Positions 1 to 8,985 of a stretch of DNA of 64,000 nt are shown piece after piece. The stretch covers positions 248,001 through 312,000 of the forward strand of contig JAEUTO010000006.1 in the NCBI GenBank assembly GCA_016787785.1. Reading direction: 5' to 3'. The notes beneath the pieces were generated by a model. That model did no database searches. It had not been told where the DNA came from and worked only from the letters and a program-made list of their open reading frames with translations. The translations under genes were made by a program, and so were the position numbers. Within the stretch, counting starts at the first letter, position 1; each line of letters opens with the position of its first letter. The stretch is from Bacteroidia bacterium (GTDB lineage Bacteria; Bacteroidota; Bacteroidia; B-17B0; Aurantibacillaceae).

Positions 1-832
1 TAATTCTTCCATTCTCAGCTGATCCTTTTACTTTGCTAAGATCAATTCCTTTTTCTTTCGCCAAAGCTTTTGCAAGAGGAGAAGCTTTTATTCTTCCACC
101 GGAAGTGGTTGTAGTATTAGAAGTTTCTTGTTTCTTAGTTGTAGTTTCTTGTTTAGCAACTGTTTCTTCTTTTTTAACCTCTGCTTTTGAAGGAGAAGAA
201 TTAATATTTGCTAAAACATCATTCATGTTCTCGTCGCCTTTACCAAGTATAGCTAAAACGCTATCAACAGGCACACTTTTACCTGCGTCAACACCAATAT
301 GCATTAGCACACCATCCTGGAAAGATTCAAATTCCATTGTGGCTTTATCTGTTTCAATATCTGCTAAAAGATCGCCGCTTTTTACTTTATCACCAACTTT
401 TTTATGCCATTTTGCAACAACACCATCAGTCATTGTATCACTTAACTTAGGCATGCGCACAACTTGTATCGTTGATGGAAGCGCTACTTCTGTCTTCTTT
501 GTTTCAGGTTTCGCGTCTTGTGTTTTTGTGTCTTGTTTCTTTTCTTCAACTTTTCCACCAGAACTTCCGTTCAATAATCCACTAATATCTTCACCTTCTT
601 TACCAAGAATTGCAATAACGCTATCAACCGGAACGGCCTGTTTTTCCTGTACACCAATGTGTAATAACACACCGTCCTGGAAAGATTCAAATTCCATTGT
701 TGCTTTATCAGTTTCGATATCGGCTAATAATTCGCCGCTTTTAACTTTATCGCCAACTTTTTTATGCCATTTAGCAATTACACCATCTGTCATGGTATCA
801 CTTAATTTGGGCATTCTTACAATTTCAGCCAT
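1..832 (-). CDS. pdhC: Pyruvate dehydrogenase E2, dihydrolipoamide acetyltransferase (3' part cut off)
   Basis: Core acyltransferase of the pyruvate dehydrogenase complex, moving acetyl groups from E1 to CoA on swinging lipoyl arms. The reading frame begins at the ATG ending at 832 (MAEIVRMPKLSDTM) and runs off the window, so only 277 residues are visible. Two lipoyl domains are seen (about 1-80 and 121-200) with lipoyl lysines in ETDKATMEFES at K43 and K163, exactly 120 residues apart and nearly identical. A Pro/Lys/Thr-rich linker and a peripheral-subunit-binding domain (RIKASPLAKALAKEKGIDL, about 245-277) follow. The catalytic domain lies beyond base 1. The gene lies 72 bp downstream of the E1-alpha gene on the same strand; E1-beta is not adjacent. 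The two copies of the lipoyl domain suggest recent duplication or gene conversion. Confidence 0.93.
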   Translation of the reverse strand, partial: MAEIVRMPKLSDTMTDGVIAKWHKKVGDKVKSGELLADIETDKATMEFESFQDGVLLHIGVQEKQAVPVDSVIAILGKEGEDISGLLNGSSGGKVEEKKQDTKTQDAKPETKKTEVALPSTIQVVRMPKLSDTMTDGVVAKWHKKVGDKVKSGDLLADIETDKATMEFESFQDGVLMHIGVDAGKSVPVDSVLAILGKGDENMNDVLANINSSPSKAEVKKEETVAKQETTTKKQETSNTTTTSGGRIKASPLAKALAKEKGIDLSKVKGSAENGRI

Positions 833-837
833 AATTG

Positions 838-885
838 GATTTAAGATTTAAGATTTATGATTTAAGATTTAAGATTTCTTAAATC
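838..885 (-). repeat. Heptad array (TTAAATC)5 in the pdhA-pdhC gap
   Basis: Five phased heptamers, read TTAAATC on the minus strand, with one unit ATAAATC, occupy 838-872. They end 5 nt before the pdhC start codon. A small palindrome (GATTT CTT AAATC) at 873-885 precedes them. A degenerate array of the same unit, number and orientation lies directly before an ABC permease start at 22497-22531. Confidence 0.8.
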
Positions 886-904
886 TGAATTCTAACATTT
901 AAAA

Positions 905-1918
905 TTACTCAATGATATAAGGATAATTCGGTTCAGAGTAAACATCTTTATAAAGCTCTTCCGGATCAGGATAGGGACTATCTTCTGCAAACTGAACTGA
1001 TTCATCAACCAACGCTTTTACTTTTGCTTCTATAGCTTCAATACCTGCATCGGTTATCCATTTATTTTTCTGTAAAGTATCCAATACTTTTAAGATCGGA
1101 TCTTGTTGTTGGTACTCTTTTACTTCCTCTTTTGTACGGTATGTTTGAGCATCGCTCATACTGTGACCTTTGTAGCGGTATGTTTTCATTTCTAAAAACG
1201 TTGGGCCATCGCCTCTGCGTGCACGTGCTACAGCTTCTTCCATAGCTTCGTGAACCGCTTCAACAGTTAACCCGTCAACCGGTTTACTTGGCATGTCGTA
1301 TGCTAAACCTAATTTCCAAAGATCGTGTACGTTACTGGTACGTTCAACCGAAGTTCCCATGGCATATTGATTATTCTCAACAATAAAAACTACAGGTAAT
1401 TTCCAGGTCATTGCCATGTTAAATGCTTCATGTAAAGCGCCCTGCCTAACAGCGCCGTCGCCCATAGAACAAACACACACATTATCAGTACCATTATATT
1501 TTTCTGCAAAAGCAATTCCTGCTCCTAATGGCACCTGGCCGCCAACAATACCGTGGCCTCCAACAAAACCATGTTCTTTACTAAAGATGTGCATACTGCC
1601 ACCTTTACCTTTGCTGCAACCGGTAATTTTTGCGTACATCTCAGCCATCACATATTTTGGATGCAAGCCCAAACCAATAGGGTGGGCATGATCGCGGTAT
1701 GCTGTAATGTGTTTATCTCCTTTTTTAGTTGCGCTTACTGTACCTGCAACTATGGCCTCCTGGCCAATGTAGAGGTGGCAAAAACCTTTTATCTTTTGCT
1801 GCACATAAACTTGTCCGGTTTTTTCTTCGAACTTGCGCATCAACAACATTGATTCGTACCAGGTTAAATAATGTTCTTTAGTGAACTTTAATTTTTTTTC
1901 AGTCAACGTTTTAGCCAT
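905..1918 (-). CDS. pdhA: Pyruvate dehydrogenase E1 component, alpha subunit
   Basis: Thiamine-diphosphate-dependent decarboxylase subunit that oxidatively decarboxylates pyruvate and hands the acetyl group to E2. The 337-residue product has the normal family length. The TPP/Mg motif begins at GDG (153-155) and ends at the NN pair (182-183); YRDHAHP and the phosphorylation-loop-like YRYKGHSMSD region typical of E1-alpha are present. I chose the ATG at 1918 (MAKTLTEKK) over an upstream in-frame ATG at 1969, because a perfect TAnnTTTG box lies between them at 1939-1946, so the longer start would lie upstream of the predicted transcript. pdhC follows on the same strand. Confidence 0.95.
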   Translation of the reverse strand: MAKTLTEKKLKFTKEHYLTWYESMLLMRKFEEKTGQVYVQQKIKGFCHLYIGQEAIVAGTVSATKKGDKHITAYRDHAHPIGLGLHPKYVMAEMYAKITGCSKGKGGSMHIFSKEHGFVGGHGIVGGQVPLGAGIAFAEKYNGTDNVCVCSMGDGAVRQGALHEAFNMAMTWKLPVVFIVENNQYAMGTSVERTSNVHDLWKLGLAYDMPSKPVDGLTVEAVHEAMEEAVARARRGDGPTFLEMKTYRYKGHSMSDAQTYRTKEEVKEYQQQDPILKVLDTLQKNKWITDAGIEAIEAKVKALVDESVQFAEDSPYPDPEELYKDVYSEPNYPYIIE

Positions 1919-1938
1919 ATGCCAGAATTTGTATGACA

Positions 1939-1946
1939 CAAAAATA
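1939..1946 (-). promoter_or_regulatory. Predicted -7 box of pdhA (TATTTTTG)
   Basis: Perfect match to the Bacteroidota -7 consensus TAnnTTTG, 20 nt before the pdhA start. No TTTG is seen at the normal -33 distance. The 16-mer GTGAATTTTAAGTGCT (1965-1980, minus strand) sits there instead. Confidence 0.6.
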
Positions 1947-2049
1947 GCAGAAAAATGCACAAAAAGCACTTAAAATTCACATTCTAAGAAATAGATTGGG
2001 CAAAGTTTTATTCTTTGCATATTTTTACAGGAATTGACAATAAAAATCA

Positions 2050-3078
2050 ATGATTTTAAGCTATAAAACCTTTGTTTTAGAATATAAACGCCCATTTGGA
2101 GTGTCCTCAAACACAAGAACTTCCACAACCTCGGTCTTTATTAAAATTGAACATCAGGGCAAAACCGGTTATGGCGAGGCGTGTTTACCGGTTTATTTAG
2201 GCGAAACGGTGGAAGGCACCATCGGCTTTTTTGAAAAGATAAAACCTTTTTTAGTCCATCATGCATCCTCATCTTTTGCCGAAATTATAAAAGCTATTGA
2301 TGAATTTTCATTAGAAAATAATGCAGCAAAAGCGGCAATTGATATTGCTTTAAACGATCTTGAAGGAAAAATTGAAAGAAAACCATTTTACGATCTTACA
2401 GGAATTGGTAAAAGTGATTCGCGTTTAACTTCTTATACAATTGGAATTGATGCTGAGGAAATGATCGGGCAAAAAATAAAAGAAGCCGCAGATTTTTCTA
2501 TTTTAAAGATAAAAGCGGGAACAAAAGATGATAAAGCATTAATAAATTTAATTAGAAAATATACCGATAAACCTTTATATGTTGATGTAAATCAGGGATG
2601 GAAAAATAAAGAAGAAGTTTTGGAAATGATACATTGGCTGCACGAAAAAAATGTGATACTGATAGAACAGCCAATGCCTGTTACAATGTTGGATGAAATG
2701 GCATGGGTAACTGCGCGCAGCCCAATACCTACAATTGCAGACGAAAGTGTAAAACGTTTGAAAGATTTGGGTGCTTTGAAGGGTTGTTTTACAGGAGTGA
2801 ATATAAAACTCATGAAAAGCACAGGGTTAACAGAAGCTTTAGAAATGGTGAAGTATGCTAAACAAAATAATTTACAGATTTTACTAGGCTGTATGGCCGA
2901 AAGTTCATGTGCAACATCTGCCATGGCGCAGCTAATGAAGTTTGCAGATTATGTAGATCTTGATGCGCCAAATTTATTAAAGAACGACCCGTTTAAAGGG
3001 GTGAACTATAAGAATGGAAAAGTGTATTTAAATGATCTGCCGGGAATAGGGGCAGAGCCAATTGACGCCCTTTTTTAA
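2050..3078 (+). CDS. Dipeptide epimerase (enolase superfamily, MLE subgroup)
   Basis: Likely L-Ala-D/L-Glu or related dipeptide epimerase used in murein peptide recycling. The 342-residue protein has the enolase N-terminal capping domain (about 1-120) and a TIM barrel. Visible catalytic residues are the KIK motif (K153, K155), metal ligands D179 (YVDVNQ), E206 (LIEQP) and D231 (ADES), and the second-half lysine K253 (VNIKLMK). These make both the acid/base lysine pair and the magnesium site intact. The substrate cannot be fixed from sequence; other MLE-subgroup activities are possible. The stop codon TAA lies inside the left arm of an inverted-repeat element. No clear TAnnTTTG box precedes it. 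Confidence 0.85.
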   Translation: MILSYKTFVLEYKRPFGVSSNTRTSTTSVFIKIEHQGKTGYGEACLPVYLGETVEGTIGFFEKIKPFLVHHASSSFAEIIKAIDEFSLENNAAKAAIDIALNDLEGKIERKPFYDLTGIGKSDSRLTSYTIGIDAEEMIGQKIKEAADFSILKIKAGTKDDKALINLIRKYTDKPLYVDVNQGWKNKEEVLEMIHWLHEKNVILIEQPMPVTMLDEMAWVTARSPIPTIADESVKRLKDLGALKGCFTGVNIKLMKSTGLTEALEMVKYAKQNNLQILLGCMAESSCATSAMAQLMKFADYVDLDAPNLLKNDPFKGVNYKNGKVYLNDLPGIGAEPIDALF

Positions 3079-3228
3079 ACACATAGGCACATAGAATTAA
3101 ATCACCCGCCTAAAACTATTAAGTCAAACATAGTTGTTTCGTCAAAGACGAAACAATTCTATGATTATCTTTTGTTGAATGCCCCTTAAAATTTTGAAAA
3201 TAAAAACCTATGTGTCTATGTGTTTAAA
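3074..3228. repeat. 155-bp inverted-repeat element between convergent genes
   Basis: Terminal inverted repeats of 21 bp, TTTAAACACATAGGCACATAG at 3074-3094 and its reverse complement at 3208-3228, match at 20 of 21 positions. A perfect 10-bp-stem hairpin (TTGTTTCGTC AAA GACGAAACAA, around 3133-3155) lies between them. The element has no reading frame of note. It fills almost exactly the space between the convergent epimerase and folC genes, and its left arm supplies the epimerase stop codon. Confidence 0.75.
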
Positions 3229-3231
3229 TTT

Positions 3232-4530
3232 TTATTGCTCACAAGCCAAAGCATCGCCAACAACAAAAGTACTTCCTCCAATTAAGATAAGATCATTTTT
3301 TTTGTATGCTTTTTTTGCGGCTTCAATAGCCGTTTTTACATCGGGAAAAGTGGTGCCTTTTAATTTTATTTTTTGTGCCCGTTCAAATAATTCTATTTCA
3401 TTTAATGCCCGTGGAATATTTGCTTTTGTAAAATAATAAGTAGCTTCTTTTGGCAATAGCTCTAAAATTTTTGTAACATCTTTATCATTCACTGTTCCAA
3501 AAACAAAATGTAAATGATTAAAATTCATGGTTTTTAAATTGGCAATTACATTTTTTATACCGTCTTCGTTATGCCCTGTATCGGCTATTATCAGAGGCTT
3601 TTCGCTTATGGTTTGCCAGCGCCCTTCCAGTCCGGTTGTTTTAATTACTTGTTTTAATCCGCGTTTAATATCTTCTGGCTCAATAATAAATCCGGCTTTT
3701 TCAATTACGTCAATTGTATTTAAAACACCCAGCACATTCTTTAATTGATAAATTCCTGTAAGATCAAGATCAAAATTTGTAGCAGTATTTGTTATTTTAT
3801 TTAAAATGGTTGCATTTAAAAATCCATTTTCAATCTTGTGGTCAATTACTTTATAATTCTTATCTGCAAATTGTATGGGCGATTTTAACTCTTTTGCAAC
3901 AGCATTAAATAATGGTCCGGTCTCGCTTTGGTATTGACTGATAACAACGGGAACCCGGGCCTTAATGATGCCTGCTTTTTCGGCTCCTATCTTTTCAAGA
4001 GTATCACCCAAAAAGTTCATATGATCAAAACTGATGTTTGTTATGAGTGATACTTTTGGTGTTATAATATTTGTAGAATCTAATCTTCCGCCCAAACCAA
4101 CTTCAATAACTGCAACATCCACTTCTTCTTTTGCAAAATAATCAAAGGCTAAGCCAACGGTCCATTCAAAAAAACTGGGTTCTATCTTTTCAAAATCTTC
4201 TTTATATTTTTCTACAAAATCAACAATGTAATTTTTTGGGATCATTTTCCCGTTAATTTTTATACGCTCTCTAAAATCAATTAAATGTGGCGATGTGTAT
4301 AATCCCGTCTTATAACCTGCCTGTTGCAGAACAGAAGCGATCATGTGACTGCTAGAGCCTTTACCATTGGTGCCTGCTACATGAACGAATTTTAATTTTT
4401 GATGCGGCTTACCAAGTAGTTCAATAATTTTATAAGTATTATCTAAATTGGCTTTGTAGGCAGCGGCGCCAACACGTTGAAACATGGGTAAACGCGCGAA
4501 TAAATAATCAAGCGTTTGCTGATAGGTCAT
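3232..4530 (-). CDS. folC: Folylpolyglutamate synthase / dihydrofolate synthase
   Basis: Cytoplasmic Mur-ligase-family enzyme that joins L-glutamate to dihydropteroate and extends folate polyglutamates with ATP. The 432-residue product shows the P-loop GTNGKGSS (53-60), the following Mur-type central motif VEVGLGGRLDSTN and the C-terminal glutamate-ligase domain with DTGHNEDG. Length is normal. The gene begins 3 nt after the tonB-like stop and is the last gene of an exbB-exbD-tonB-folC run, so it is probably cotranscribed with the energy-transduction genes, which is not a functional pairing I can explain. Confidence 0.93.
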   Translation of the reverse strand: MTYQQTLDYLFARLPMFQRVGAAAYKANLDNTYKIIELLGKPHQKLKFVHVAGTNGKGSSSHMIASVLQQAGYKTGLYTSPHLIDFRERIKINGKMIPKNYIVDFVEKYKEDFEKIEPSFFEWTVGLAFDYFAKEEVDVAVIEVGLGGRLDSTNIITPKVSLITNISFDHMNFLGDTLEKIGAEKAGIIKARVPVVISQYQSETGPLFNAVAKELKSPIQFADKNYKVIDHKIENGFLNATILNKITNTATNFDLDLTGIYQLKNVLGVLNTIDVIEKAGFIIEPEDIKRGLKQVIKTTGLEGRWQTISEKPLIIADTGHNEDGIKNVIANLKTMNFNHLHFVFGTVNDKDVTKILELLPKEATYYFTKANIPRALNEIELFERAQKIKLKGTTFPDVKTAIEAAKKAYKKNDLILIGGSTFVVGDALACEQ

Positions 4531-4533
4531 TTT

Positions 4534-5382
4534 TTAATTGAATGAAAAAATTATGGTGATCGTTCCGCGTTGTTCTTCGAACTTACCTTCAACATTAAAT
4601 TTAGTAGCCAATGCAGCTTGTTTTGCTTTTGCTTTTAATAAAGCGCTGCTTGTAGTTGTGCCACGCCCGTTTGGACTGGCTTCTATCACGTTACCTTCAC
4701 TATCTACTGTAATTTCTACAACAACTTTCCCTTCTTCTTTTGTATCGCTCGGTAATTTGGGAGGTTTAACAACAGCTCTTCCTTTAAGATCAATGCCATA
4801 TTTGCTTCCGGGACCATTACCCGGGCCTTCTCCGGGACCCTTTCCATCTCCATTACCGTTTCCATCTCCATTACCATGGCCGCCATTGCCATTCTTATTT
4901 GGATCACCATCAGGGTTGCCATTATCGCCCGGTGTGTCATTATTTCCATGACCACCGCCGTCTTTACCAGTATTCTTTTTAAATTTTTCAGCTAATTTTT
5001 CAGCCGCGGTTTTTTCTTTTACAACCACTTTTTCTTTTACGGGTGTAATAACCGTTGTGTTGTTTTTTATTTCAGGTTTAGTTTCATTTATCTGAACGTT
5101 CTCACCGTTTTCATCAGTTACAATATTTTCTTTTGGTGTTTCTTTTTCTACAACTACGTCAGTAACTTTTCCCATCGAACCATAATCAATATCGCCACTA
5201 CCAACATTCATCATACCTAAAGCAAACTCCTGGCCGCCGCCACCACCTGATTCGGGGAAGGGTGGATTAGGTGTAATAAGTTGAAATAGAATTAAGAATA
5301 AAAGCAATAGTGCAAAGATGGCGGAGGTGATTATCCCCGAAATTATCCTGTTCTTATTTTCTTCAGCTCTTGTTAGTTCCAT
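4534..5382 (-). CDS. TonB-like energy transducer
   Basis: Periplasm-spanning protein that carries proton-motive energy from ExbBD to outer-membrane receptors. The 282-residue product has a short cytoplasmic start, one membrane segment (about 14-37), a charged Pro/Lys/Glu stretch, a long Gly/Asn/Asp-rich low-complexity linker (about 143-195) and a C-terminal TonB-like domain with VVVEITVDSEGNV (about 222-282). The glycine-rich linker replaces the usual Pro-Lys linker, as in many Bacteroidota homologs. One base separates it from exbD upstream and 3 bases from folC downstream. Confidence 0.82.
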   Translation of the reverse strand: MELTRAEENKNRIISGIITSAIFALLLLFLILFQLITPNPPFPESGGGGGQEFALGMMNVGSGDIDYGSMGKVTDVVVEKETPKENIVTDENGENVQINETKPEIKNNTTVITPVKEKVVVKEKTAAEKLAEKFKKNTGKDGGGHGNNDTPGDNGNPDGDPNKNGNGGHGNGDGNGNGDGKGPGEGPGNGPGSKYGIDLKGRAVVKPPKLPSDTKEEGKVVVEITVDSEGNVIEASPNGRGTTTSSALLKAKAKQAALATKFNVEGKFEEQRGTITIIFSFN

Positions 5383-5383
5383 T

Positions 5384-5788
5384 TTATTTATTTGTTGCGG
5401 CAGTTGCCAACACCGTTTTGCATTTTAATTTATAGCAAATAGTCATGATATCAATTTCATCCTGAATAGAAAGTTCTTTATCCAGGTGCATAATAACTGT
5501 AGGTTCTATGCGTGTGCTGGATAGGTTAGAGATTTCCGATTCAAGGGTTGCAAAAGAAACCTCTTTACTATTTACAAAATATTTTTTGTCTTTTGTAATA
5601 GCTAAATGTATCGGTTTAACGTCGTTATCAACAGTTGTTTTTACATCAGATTTTGGTAAGGCCACTTTAATGGCATTAGGACTTACCATGGTAGATAAGA
5701 TCAAAAAGAAAAGCATTAAAAAGAACATGATATCACTTAACGAATCAGTACTTACTTCTGCCTCTCTATGTTTTTTGCGTAAAGCCAT
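5384..5788 (-). CDS. exbD: ExbD-type biopolymer transport protein
   Basis: Inner-membrane partner of ExbB in the TonB motor. The 134-residue protein has a basic N-terminus, one membrane helix (about 19-38) beginning with the conserved aspartate D19 of LSDIMFFLM (proton-pathway residue in the ExbD/TolR family), and a periplasmic domain ending with the DKE...D pattern typical of the family. It starts at ATG 5788 and sits between exbB and tonB. A 79-bp AT-rich gap with inverted AAAATTTAAAATG-type repeats separates it from exbB. Confidence 0.9.
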   Translation of the reverse strand: MALRKKHREAEVSTDSLSDIMFFLMLFFLILSTMVSPNAIKVALPKSDVKTTVDNDVKPIHLAITKDKKYFVNSKEVSFATLESEISNLSSTRIEPTVIMHLDKELSIQDEIDIMTICYKLKCKTVLATAATNK

Positions 5789-5867
5789 ATTATAGTTAAT
5801 TAATAATTTAAAATTTTTAATGAAAAAGATAATTTTAAATTTTTCATTTTAAATTTTGATTTAAGGT

Positions 5868-6608
5868 TTATTTAGTGGGTTCGTTGAGCATATCTAAAAA
5901 TTTGATCTGCGTATCTTCCATTCTGTGTGCTAATTTATCCACGCGTGCATTTAACCAGTAATAAAAAATAAATGCAACCACACCAACAACTAAACCACCT
6001 GCAGAAGAAACCATTTTTTGATATAAACCGTCTGAGATCTGAACAATCTCAACAGTTCCGCTTTGGCTTATCTTTCTAAAAATAGTAATAACACCAATAA
6101 TTGTACCTACGAATCCGAACATTGGAGCTATACGGCCAATGATACTCAGCACATTTAAATTCTTCTCTAATTTTGCTATTTCGTTAGAGCCGCTTTTGTT
6201 CATGGCTTCCCTTATTTCTTCAACCGGCTGACCAATGCGTGATACACCTTGCTCTATCATCGAACTCTCTGGAGTATTCATGTTTTTACACATGCTGCGG
6301 GCGTTTGTAATATTGCCGCTATGGATCATTTCCTTTAAACTTGTAATAAGATTTTCATTCTTCTTTGAAGCCTTACTGATCACTAATAAACGTTCTACTA
6401 CGATATAGATGCTTATTAACAACAATAAAGCAATTGGATACATGATAGGCCCACCTTTACCGATCATTTCTATTAAAGAGATCTTTGTTTCTGTTATTTC
6501 GGGTGTTGCAGCAGCAGCTGTTTGAATACCAGTTACAACATTTGAAGAGTCAGTTGTGGTTGCCAGGGTTGCAACAGAAGCGCCTGTTTGTAAAATGAAA
6601 TTTAACAT
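5868..6608 (-). CDS. exbB: ExbB/MotA/TolQ proton channel protein
   Basis: Proton channel of the TonB energy-transducing complex. The 246-residue protein has an N-terminal hydrophobic stretch, a membrane helix at about 50-73 (GGPIMYPIALLLLISIYIV), and the two conserved C-terminal helices (about 152-175 and 200-222), with the family signature APMFGFVGTIIGVI. It heads the exbB-exbD-tonB-folC run. A TAnnTTCG box (TAATTTCG, 6631-6638 on the minus strand) lies 22 nt before the start and is the likely promoter. Confidence 0.92.
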   Translation of the reverse strand: MLNFILQTGASVATLATTTDSSNVVTGIQTAAAATPEITETKISLIEMIGKGGPIMYPIALLLLISIYIVVERLLVISKASKKNENLITSLKEMIHSGNITNARSMCKNMNTPESSMIEQGVSRIGQPVEEIREAMNKSGSNEIAKLEKNLNVLSIIGRIAPMFGFVGTIIGVITIFRKISQSGTVEIVQISDGLYQKMVSSAGGLVVGVVAFIFYYWLNARVDKLAHRMEDTQIKFLDMLNEPTK

Positions 6609-6732
6609 TGCTAAAATAGTTTAGTTGATACGAAATTAAGTCTAATAGAAACAGGTAAATACGCTCAAATAAATGATTTTAAACAGTGTTATGTTTATTA
6701 TAACCCGAAACGCAAAAAAAGATACAAAAAGC

Positions 6733-7170
6733 TTAAAGTCTTTTGTTTAAAGTAAGTGTAACGTGTTTCTCTAATTCAGATCTTAGAGTATTTACCTGAG
6801 AGGGTTTGATACCAAAAAGGTTAATCTTTGACACTTCATCATCATTGTAAGAGATAAAAAGGCTACCTTTTTTAACTGTTCCCACTTTTTTAACATCCAC
6901 AAAAAACAACATTTTGTTGCTAAAAAGTGTGCGTTTTATCTCTAATTTATCATCAAAAAGCATTGCGTAAGGTGTTAAAAGTAGCCAAATTGTCTGAAAT
7001 GACAGGAAAACCGCAGGTATCAAAAGCACAAAACCCCACGGAATAAGATCTAAAATAAATGTATATGCTAAGTAATCCAAGATAGTGCTAATCCCTATTG
7101 AAAGGAGTAATATCAGGGGATTTCGGTCTATATTGATAAGAGCGATCTCGTCTTTTTCTTTGTTTCTCAC
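6733..7170 (-). CDS. Small membrane protein of unknown function (PH-like)
   Basis: 145 residues, starting at GTG. Two hydrophobic helices (about 18-38 and 41-65) are followed by a soluble beta-rich region (KLEIKRTLFSNKMLFFVDVK...) that resembles bacterial PH-like (bPH) membrane domains; this is a weak structural guess. No catalytic motif is visible. A TAnnTTCG box (TAACTTCG, 7175-7182 minus) ends only 4 nt before the GTG, so the mRNA may have no leader. It is divergent from the transglycosylase gene at 7337. Confidence 0.6.
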   Translation of the reverse strand: MRNKEKDEIALINIDRNPLILLLSIGISTILDYLAYTFILDLIPWGFVLLIPAVFLSFQTIWLLLTPYAMLFDDKLEIKRTLFSNKMLFFVDVKKVGTVKKGSLFISYNDDEVSKINLFGIKPSQVNTLRSELEKHVTLTLNKRL

Positions 7171-7336
7171 AGCGCGAAGTTAAAAATTAAAAAAGCTTTA
7201 ACATCTATTAATTTCAAATAATAATTAAACTTGTATATATTAGGATATTGCTTTTTTAAAATATTAATTTTAAATTGTAACGTTTTTTAGAATTTACCGT
7301 TTAATAATTATATATAAGCTTTTAATCACTACAAAC

Positions 7337-8824
7337 ATGGTTTCACTAAAAAAATATTGTGTTTTAGCATTCCTTTTAACGGGCGCTTTTGTAAAAGCAC
7401 AAACTTTTGGGGTAGACGATCCTATTGCAGCTATGTTGGATAGTTTGTCGTCTCAGAAGATGTTTGAGACAGCTTTTTCAAAGCCTGTTTTTCCTAAGAA
7501 TAATAAATACAAATTTGGCGTCGACAGTATTCCAAAATATGATGATTATACTTACCAGGCGCGTTTAGCAAAATTAGATGCTAATTCTCCTTTCGATCTT
7601 GTGTATAATGAGCATGTAAAGGGTTTTATTAATATGTATGCTTTCCGTAAACGCGAGAGTGTAAGCCGTATGATGGGTGTGGCGCAATTATATTACCCAA
7701 TGTTCGAAGAGGTTTTTGACCGATATAATATTCCTTTAGAATTAAAACATTTAGCTGTTATTGAAAGTGCGTTAATTCCTTATGCAAAATCAAGGGCCGG
7801 TGCAACAGGTTTGTGGCAGTTCATGTATCCTACCGGTAAGATGTACGGTTTAAATGTTACTTCTTACATCGATCAGCGTTGCGATCCATACAAAGCAACT
7901 GTTGCTGCTGCTGAATATTTAAAATCGCTATACGGCATGTTTAACGATTGGCAAATGGTGCTTGCTGCCTACAATGCTGGTCCGGGTACTATTAGTAAAG
8001 CCATTCGCAGAAGTGGTGGTAAAAAAACATATTGGGAAATTCGCCCTTACTTACCTACAGAAACACAAGGCTATGTACCTGCTTTTATTGCGGCTAATTA
8101 TGTTATGAGTTATGCAGCTGAACACAATATCTATCCTGCAGTACCGCGCAAAACCTACTTTGAAGTTGATACTGTTGTTGTAAAAGAACAAATGAACTTT
8201 GAACAGCTTTCGCAGGCATTAGATATTACAACAGAAGAGATATTATATTTTAATCCGCAGTATCGAAAAAATATTATTCCTTCAGGTGGCAATGCCATGT
8301 GTTTGCCCAAAAATAAAATCGGTATCTTCTTAAATAACGAACAGGATATTTATGCCGCTATTCACGCACAGCAAAAAGAGGGTTTAATAGTTGAATCGTT
8401 AGTAGAAGTAAAAAAAGTTCATACAGTTAGATCAGGTGAGAAATTAAGCACTATTGCAAGAAAGTATGGTGTAACTGTTTCTGATCTTAGAAATTGGAAC
8501 TACGTTGGTAAAAAAGGTGTAAAACCAGGAAAGAAAATAATTGTGTATGTAAGAGAACAGCCAAAACCTAAAGAGCTTGAAATTAAAGCTGACGCTAAGA
8601 ACGATCAGAACCTGGCTGCTAATAAAGACAAAGACGGTAAGCTGGTTGCTGAAAACAACACCTCTTCAAAAACTGAATTTATTTGGCATAAGGTAAAAAA
8701 AGGCGAATCATTATTCGGTATCGCTCAAAAACATGGTGTTGAGGTAGCTGATATTAAATCGTTAAACAATTTAAAATCGAATAATCTTACTTTTGGTCAA
8801 TTATTAAAAGTAAAAAGTAAATAA
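7337..8824 (+). CDS. mltD: Membrane-bound lytic murein transglycosylase with LysM repeats (MltD-like)
   Basis: Periplasmic enzyme that cleaves peptidoglycan glycan strands with anhydro-muramyl formation. The 495-residue product has a signal peptide (1-21, ending VKAQ), an SLT domain (about 110-260) with the catalytic glutamate E143 in AVIESALIPYA and the downstream GATGLWQFM and AAYNAGPG motifs. Two LysM domains near the C-terminus bind murein (HTVRSGEKLSTIA and HKVKKGESLFGIA). Length and order match MltD-type proteins. There is no lipobox. A strong terminator follows at 8851-8877. Confidence 0.92.
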   Translation: MVSLKKYCVLAFLLTGAFVKAQTFGVDDPIAAMLDSLSSQKMFETAFSKPVFPKNNKYKFGVDSIPKYDDYTYQARLAKLDANSPFDLVYNEHVKGFINMYAFRKRESVSRMMGVAQLYYPMFEEVFDRYNIPLELKHLAVIESALIPYAKSRAGATGLWQFMYPTGKMYGLNVTSYIDQRCDPYKATVAAAEYLKSLYGMFNDWQMVLAAYNAGPGTISKAIRRSGGKKTYWEIRPYLPTETQGYVPAFIAANYVMSYAAEHNIYPAVPRKTYFEVDTVVVKEQMNFEQLSQALDITTEEILYFNPQYRKNIIPSGGNAMCLPKNKIGIFLNNEQDIYAAIHAQQKEGLIVESLVEVKKVHTVRSGEKLSTIARKYGVTVSDLRNWNYVGKKGVKPGKKIIVYVREQPKPKELEIKADAKNDQNLAANKDKDGKLVAENNTSSKTEFIWHKVKKGESLFGIAQKHGVEVADIKSLNNLKSNNLTFGQLLKVKSK

Positions 8825-8850
8825 CACCTGCAAAAAATCCTATTGATCTA

Positions 8851-8877
8851 AAATGCCCGCAAAACGGGCATTTTTTT
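8851..8877 (+). terminator. Rho-independent terminator after mltD
   Basis: Stem AAATGCCCG / CGGGCATTT with a 5-nt loop followed by a run of T. Confidence 0.85.
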
Positions 8878-8985
8878 GTTTAATGAACTTTATTAATTGG
8901 GTAAAATCTTATTTCTTTTTGCGATAAATGCGAAAAAAAATATTTTATTTACATTTTATACTACAAGCCCTAAAAACCATTAAAA

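Noticed and set aside
33-851. A 272-residue plus-strand open frame at the window start
   Set aside because: It is the antisense shadow of the lipoyl-domain repeats of pdhC on the minus strand; the minus-strand protein has clear lipoyl and subunit-binding motifs.
1919-1969. Longer N-terminus of PdhA
   Set aside because: The extension contains the best -7 box and does not resemble E1-alpha sequences.
4538-4951. Proline-rich plus-strand frame opposite the tonB linker
   Set aside because: It only reflects the Gly/Asn-rich low-complexity linker of the TonB-like protein read in reverse.
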